A stretch of 64,000 bases of DNA from positions 4,216,001-4,280,000 of the forward strand of contig OX424562.1 in the NCBI GenBank assembly GCA_949152475.1, in the 5' to 3' direction. This DNA is from Terebella lapidaria. Lineage: Eukaryota; Annelida; Polychaeta; Terebellida; Terebellidae. Numbering within the stretch: the stretch's first letter is position 1; every line of letters starts with the position of its first letter. A model generated the notes under the pieces. The model was not told where the DNA came from. It did no database searches and was given only the letters and a program-made list of their open reading frames with translations. The position numbers and the translations under genes are program-made. Of the stretch, positions 58,500 through 64,000 are shown in pieces.

Positions 58500-61400
58500 A
58501 TGGGAGTCGCTAGGAATCTCGACAACCCGCACATCGCCCACCATGGTATGTATACTAATACCAGAGAATATAATATATATAAATATATATGTAGCATCCA
58601 TCGTCAACAAAAACATATTTAATCGAATCTATAATAACGACCCCGAAAAAAACCCGAGTTATGAAGCTAAGGATGGAGTAATACAGTGCCGAAACAGTCG
58701 GTCATAAGGTTAATGGCAGAAATATGTTACGATCGATTTGGTTGGTATTTGACGTCAGACAACGACTATATTTGGCGAAAGATCGTGTTCAATATATGCA
58801 TAATAACACCGTAATAATATGTTTTATTGCAGTCTATAAACTGTGGTAGCTTTGTTGTCCTGCTATCGAGGAAAATGAGCTCAATCGACCACATAAAATT
58901 CTGCAGGTTTACAATCATGAATATTTATATTATTATAGGCGTCCAACCATTACTAGTAGGCATATATTTTGAATGTTATTTCTCTTATTGAACCTCTGTG
59001 AGTGACAATAAATATTTGCTTCAGAGCTTCAGAGTAAACAGTACAATGAGAGTACAATTCCATATAAACAGTACAATAATAGATATGGCCGAGAAATAAA
59101 GTACAGTGTGTTATAGTTTTGTAGGCCCATTTTCTCCGGATTTTTCCTGGAATACTGACACGCAACGCTGCACAGTGAATATGAATTGGTAAGGAAATAT
59201 TAAAGAGATATCTTGGAGTTCAATTTCTTTGTGCAGAAGACGCAATACATGTTCGTGGACTCGTTTCCATTTGAAGGAACTCTTCACTCTCCAGACTGCA
59301 CATTCTATATATAGCTTCCATGCATAAAACTGGGAACAACAGATCGTCTTCAGTTCCTGGAAGTCTGATCTATCTTGCATTCCCGGCCTGCGATATGTTA
59401 GCTGACCATATTCGAACAAGTTCACATGTCCATATGTAGATCTCAACAAGGCGATATGACTTGGAACCATACCGCGACATAATATTATTTTCTGTACCGA
59501 TTGAGACATGACCTTTATCTTCAAGGTGGTTTCAAATTATAGGAGCTTCAGAAACTATAAACATCGTCTATAAATACTGCGACATGTCCTGGAATCCTCA
59601 ATTGTTGACAACTCGGGACATTTCTCAGAAATATACTTAATATAGAAAAATGAAACTGATACCTGTCATGTATTGCAGTTTAGACATTTAGGACCAGCCT
59701 ATCATGTACATGTATTCAGTATATGTGATATAGTTCAAATAAAGCTATTCGGGTTTACATTGTTCTCTCATAAATACCCTTAGCTGCTTTTCTAGCTGAT
59801 ATGAGTTAGGTTCCATCGGAATATAAGCAAATTTTTTTTAAAAAAGTATTGTGAACAAAACATGATATCTTTGTTAACCTAACTAATTTTCTACCAAATT
59901 TAGAAAAAGTTTGCAGAACCTCAATGATAAATTTCAGCCTAAAACGGAACCTCATGAATACATACCGGGCTGCCAATGTTTGCTATAAAAACGTGCTGCT
60001 CTCAAAAGATAGCACAGGTACTAAATCAAGGACCTCACACAAAAGTCTTTGACTAAATCAAGCAAAAGCGCATGCGAACCCAGAAATTCCATGATGGGGC
60101 TAAAATTAACATTGGGGTAGATTTATTTTTTTTGCAATAGAAATAAGAAATTTGTATAAAATTGTCGTTTGGCTCTCGGATGAAACATGCCACGATTTGT
60201 TATACCACGATACCATTAGCATCTCAATAATATCAGCAAAAACATTCAACAATTTGGAGAAATCAGAGAAATCAAAAACTCGTTCGTTCGGTCCGTGTGT
60301 GTGCTTATTTATACATGTACATACTGACGTGTTATCTAGCCTTGTTCCTGGGCTAAATTAGAAAATTCCGAGTCATCTCATGGTTAATCTTATTGACAAT
60401 GTGATTTATTTGCCTTGGTTGGCTCACACAGGGCAATAATTGGTACTTGAGGCAGCCATCAGCACGTTCTTTCGCAAATGAATCCTGCGAACTCAGCAAG
60501 TGCGCAATTAATCTTATTTCAAATTGATTTTGCAATATTTGCGCTGCAGGAGAGATCTTCTCACGATTCTATAGCTTGGAGCACACAGAAATTCACACGA
60601 TATATTCGCCAATAAGAACATCGGCCCATCCAAATGTGCAGGAATTTGTTTCTTCCCTGTCTATATGAGTCCATGTCCTGTCTGTTGCAGTACAATGGTA
60701 CACGGTGGGAGGGATTGTGTTGGCCGCCGTGGGTTTCCTAGTGGGACTGTCCGTGTGCGCCTATGCCTTCTACCGGCGGCGACAGCGCCAGGCTGTCTCA
60801 GAGAGGCCGGGGATCGGCGGCTGGAAGGAGGTGCCCCGATCCACCAGCGGCAACATGAAGAAGAGCCCCAGTGTACGCAGCACCAGCTCCATCAAGAGCA
60901 ATGCGTCGTCGACGAAGAGCACCAGCGGTACCGGTACCCGGGCGCTGCCTCCACAGGGCGGGTCTGAAGGTGGCGTCCAAGGCGGAGTCCGCAAGAGTCC
61001 CTCGTTGGAGCCATGTGCGGACAAGCCGGAGCCCGTCGCGGACGCTGTGAACCAAGCGCTGCTCGTGACGGAGAAGGCGGACACACTGAAGGAAAAGACC
61101 GAGGATGACTTGAAGCTGAGGCGGCTGGGCGAGCTGCAGTTCGCTGTCGAGTATGACCAGCAGAAGACAGCGCTCGTGGTGACGGTGGTCCGTGCCACCG
61201 ACCTGCCCCCGAAAGACGTCAACATCGGCAGTTCGGACCCGTACGTCAAACTGCAGCTGCTGCCGGAGAAGCGACACAAGGTGAAGACGAGGGTGCTGCG
61301 CAAGACCCTGAACCCTGTCTACGACGAGATCTTCACGTTCTACGGCATCGATTACAACCAGATCCCGACAGTGACACTGCACTTTGTCGTGCTCAGCTTC

Positions 61401-62285
61401 GACCGGTTCTCGCGTGACGATATCATCGGAGAGGTGATCTACCCGCTAGCGGACGCCGACTTGGCCGGGAAGATGCCTCTCACTCTAACCAAACAGATCT
61501 CACCGAGACACATCAAGGTCGGCACACTCCCCAGTAACCACCACAGCCTACTTCGTTTTAATACCCCAGTCCTAATTTATAGAACTTTGTTGAAAAGTTA
61601 TCGTGTATGATGGACAAAAAATAACCCTGTTTTTACTTGTAGATGCACAGCCAAGGGCGCGGAGAGCTACTGGTGTCGTTGTGTTACCAGCCGGCCGCTA
61701 ACAGACTGACAGTAGTCGTCCTCAAGGCCCGCAACCTACCAAAGATGGACATCACCGGACTCTCGGGTATGTTACCTCATCTCACGATGAGGTGACCGAT
61801 GATTAATTGTCATCTACTCTGGGGATCTAATATGGGGATCTGGGGATCTAATATGGGGATCTGATCTGGGATCTGGTACAGAAACCCATCTTATAGGTTT
61901 TGTTATTTGGCTATCGTCTTGTTTGAAACTCAGTTCTGATATAAGGTACATTAACTGGACAAAACTCATGCTTGCAGACCCGTACGTGAAGATCTACCTG
62001 CTTTACAACGGGCAGCGCATTGCCAAGAAGAAGACCCATGTCAAGAAGCGTACACTGAACCCGGTCTTCAACGAGTCGTTCCTGTTTGACGTCCCATGCA
62101 ATGAGGGCCTGGCGAACATCTCGCTAGAGCTTCTGGCGCTCGACTGGGACCGCATGACCAAGAACGAGGTGGTCGGCCGGCTGGAGATTGGCACGAAGGT
62201 GGGCGGACCTCAAGCAAGACACTGGCACGAGGTGATGAACTGCCCACGGAAACAAATCGCAGAGTGGCACAAACTGCAAGAGTAG
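58500..62285 (+). CDS. SYT4: Synaptotagmin-4/11 homologue
   Basis: Vesicle membrane protein with two C2 domains; Syt4/11 members act in Golgi-derived and dense-core vesicle traffic. Exons: 58500-58545, 60691-61517, 61643-61766, 61978-62285; all GT-AG, phases agree, 434 aa (human SYT4 425). Exon 1 gives [15 protein letters not shown], a short luminal tail. The TM helix is about residues 18-42 ([20 protein letters not shown]) followed by Cys and YRRRQRQ. A Ser/Lys-rich linker leads to C2A from about 161 ([11 protein letters not shown]) and C2B from about 296 (GELLVSLCY) to the stop. [25 protein letters not shown] and [14 protein letters not shown] in C2A and [17 protein letters not shown] in C2B are the Syt4/11 signatures. 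Ser251 replaces an Asp calcium ligand in C2A, as in other Syt4/11 proteins; C2B keeps DWD. Confidence 0.92.
58546..60690. other. Synaptotagmin intron 1
   Basis: 2.1-kb AT-rich intron. A 137-codon minus-strand frame at 59111-59524 has no recognisable domain. No repeat family recognised. Confidence 0.5.
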
Positions 62286-63150
62286 ACCGAGGGGGTAAAG
62301 TCGTACATGCATACATGTCCCACTACACTCATATAATACGTATACGCCTCTGCTTGTTTGTAGTCGCATATTACTGGTACACTACCACGCATGCTGCCTG
62401 CCGCTAGCTTCAGATGTCAGACCACAGTTACACGTGCTAGTATCCGTATTTTCATAAATTTTTGCATTTCAGCATATTTTCTTATTAAACATATCCCTTA
62501 ATTAAAATTCCATAATATGACTCGCTTATTTTCCATTGAAGGAATGACATATCTGAGCTGAGCAGTGTATCGCCTGATGATTAACACCAATGCAGAGAAA
62601 TCATGTAATAATGAACATACTGAACATATGTACAGATTAGTTTAGATACAATTTGTTGATTATGAAATTGATATTCATTAGGTATCTTGAATCGAACTGC
62701 CTATAATCAGTGGCTGAGACAAGAAGGCATTTACAAATACAGGGTGTCGAGGTGGGAGGAACTAGATAGTATGATCTGGAATTTATGAGATAAAACTGTT
62801 TTGTCAAGTGTTCTAATAATAACTGTCATAATACTTCAATGAAAAATTGCTTGATTTTGATGTGTTGTTGAAATGTGTTAACGAGTTGTTAAATACAGCT
62901 ACATAGAACGATTGGAGAAGCCATTTATACCTGGTGGCAATACGTAGGCTATATACACGGGTTTTCTCTGGAGATGAAAGTTATCTCGACCGGAGACAGA
63001 ACGTTCTAGTTGGTACAATATGCCAAACATTCCCGCAATCTCCACACATGGATATTGCAAATGATATTATGATCGATTGAAGTTGCAGTTATTTCTGGGT
63101 CCTCGGTCTTCAGATTGTCAGGCCTGTCTGCAAATTCGAATATTGACGAA
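62286..63150. other. Synaptotagmin 3' UTR / 3' flank
   Basis: AT-rich and non-coding. An ATTAAA at about 62484 is a possible poly(A) signal about 200 nt after the stop. Nothing else seen. Confidence 0.4.
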
Positions 63151-63153
63151 ATG

Positions 63154-63582
63154 TTACCGTAGTCAGCTACAAACAGTGAGGTAAGAAAGAGTTAAAATTT
63201 AAAATTTATTTCTTGATATGAATATTATCTCTTCAAAATGACCTATTTTATAGAATAACTGATGATCATCCTAATACTGAAAAGAAAATAGGGGGTCACC
63301 GTGCTGGTTTGTTCGACATATTTGATAAAAATCACAAAACCTAAATCTACATAAATTATGGCATTCTTGCAATTTTTTTTTGTCAATATTCACATATCTT
63401 GCATCGTGTTTTCCATGCGAACGGATACGGTGACCCCCTATTTTCTTTTCAGTTTTAGGATGATCATCAGTTACTCTATAAAATATGTCATTTAGATTAT
63501 GTTGATACAGTTATTTAATTTTTTAAAAAAACCTCTTTGACCCCCTCCCCTCACTGTTTGGAGCGGACTACCTTAACGGTTT
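63154..63582. mobile_element. Fold-back element downstream of synaptotagmin
   Basis: The inner arms 63236-63302 and 63427-63494 are near-perfect complements over about 67 bp (AACTGATGATCATCCTAA to GAAAATAGGGGGTCACCG). An outer pair CCGTAGTCAGCTACAAACAGTGAGG and CCTCACTGTTTGGAGCGGACTAC extends the element to about 430 bp. Non-coding MITE-like structure. Confidence 0.7.
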
Positions 63583-64000
63583 CTGAATTATGCTAATTTA
63601 TGCTATTTTTTTATTTCATAAATGTAGATAATGCGATCCCAATCAGTATAAAAAAGCGTTTGGTTATAAATTATGCATACATATAGTCTACCTTATAACT
63701 ACATTTATTTAAATGATATTGTCTTGTGAATTTTGTGAATTCCAGTATCTTGTTCCTTATGACATGTAAATATACCTGTATATGACAAGTTTGTGATTTA
63801 TATCTTGTGATTTATATTTCCCACCGACTGGTATACAACATGTTTACATCTTTTGTGTTAAAGTGAGATTTCAAGATGCATGACGTCATATTGTTTTGTT
63901 ATTTGGTGCGACAACCCAGCGATCTTGTATTTTAATCTCCACACAAACACGTTTGCATATAGTACTACGTGAGTTCCCCAAAATGCGATGCTTGAAGATG
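63583..64000. other. AT-rich flank without features
   Basis: No coding frame, repeat or RNA gene recognised up to the window edge. Confidence 0.4.

Noticed and set aside
59111..59524. 137-codon minus-strand frame in synaptotagmin intron 1
   Set aside because: No domain, no splice-bounded neighbours, AT-rich composition like the rest of the intron.

Overview
The window is eukaryotic nuclear DNA. Genes are split by GT-AG introns, coding density is low, and most of the intergenic and intronic sequence is mobile-element debris. Gene content (VPS34, a C15orf40-type UPF0235 protein, a synaptotagmin-4/11, an ankyrin-repeat protein), compact 60-200 nt exons, AT-rich introns full of ACATGTACATGT runs, and DIRS, Penelope and CR1/Jockey-like elements suggest a marine invertebrate. 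I lean towards a mollusc-like lophotrochozoan, but I cannot name a species from sequence alone.

Layout. 1-11 kb is repeats: fold-back elements, a unit with subterminal GAAGATTCGTACCC arrays, a GC-rich minisatellite, decayed tandem repeats and a 1.4 kb TIR element. A likely first exon of the C15orf40 homologue lies at 6016. 11.1-12.1 kb holds the rest of that gene (+). 12.0-21.0 kb is a complete VPS34/PIK3C3 gene on the minus strand (23 coding exons, all phases agreeing, 919 aa), tail-to-tail with the C15orf40 gene. 21.5-26 kb is nested fold-back elements, plus the inverted partner of a GC-rich 0.7 kb repeat at 7.1 kb. 26.4-43.8 kb is an ankyrin-repeat gene (+, 21 coding exons, about 1189 aa). 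Its penultimate intron is occupied by an apparently intact 6.6 kb DIRS retrotransposon ending 8 nt before the splice acceptor. 44.7-47.1 kb holds a tRNA-like SINE fragment and about 25 copies of an 84-bp minisatellite.

47.6-53.4 kb is a LINE fragment (-) split by a 4.1 kb element. That element has about 640-bp terminal inverted repeats and a 3-bp target duplication, and it carries a decayed Rep/PIF1-type helicase gene. This combination is the most unusual object in the window. 54.1-58.3 kb is a Penelope-like element (RT plus GIY-YIG, with an SGNH-like upstream ORF) between two 630-bp direct repeats. The second repeat ends 174 bp before the start codon of a synaptotagmin-4/11 gene (58.5-62.3 kb, +, 434 aa). 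62.3-64 kb is the synaptotagmin 3' flank with another fold-back element.

The host genes are unrelated in function: endosomal PI3P synthesis, an uncharacterised small protein, ankyrin-repeat binding, and vesicle trafficking. They do not form a cluster. All exon coordinates were derived by hand from splice motifs, reading phase and family similarity. No alignment program or database was used.
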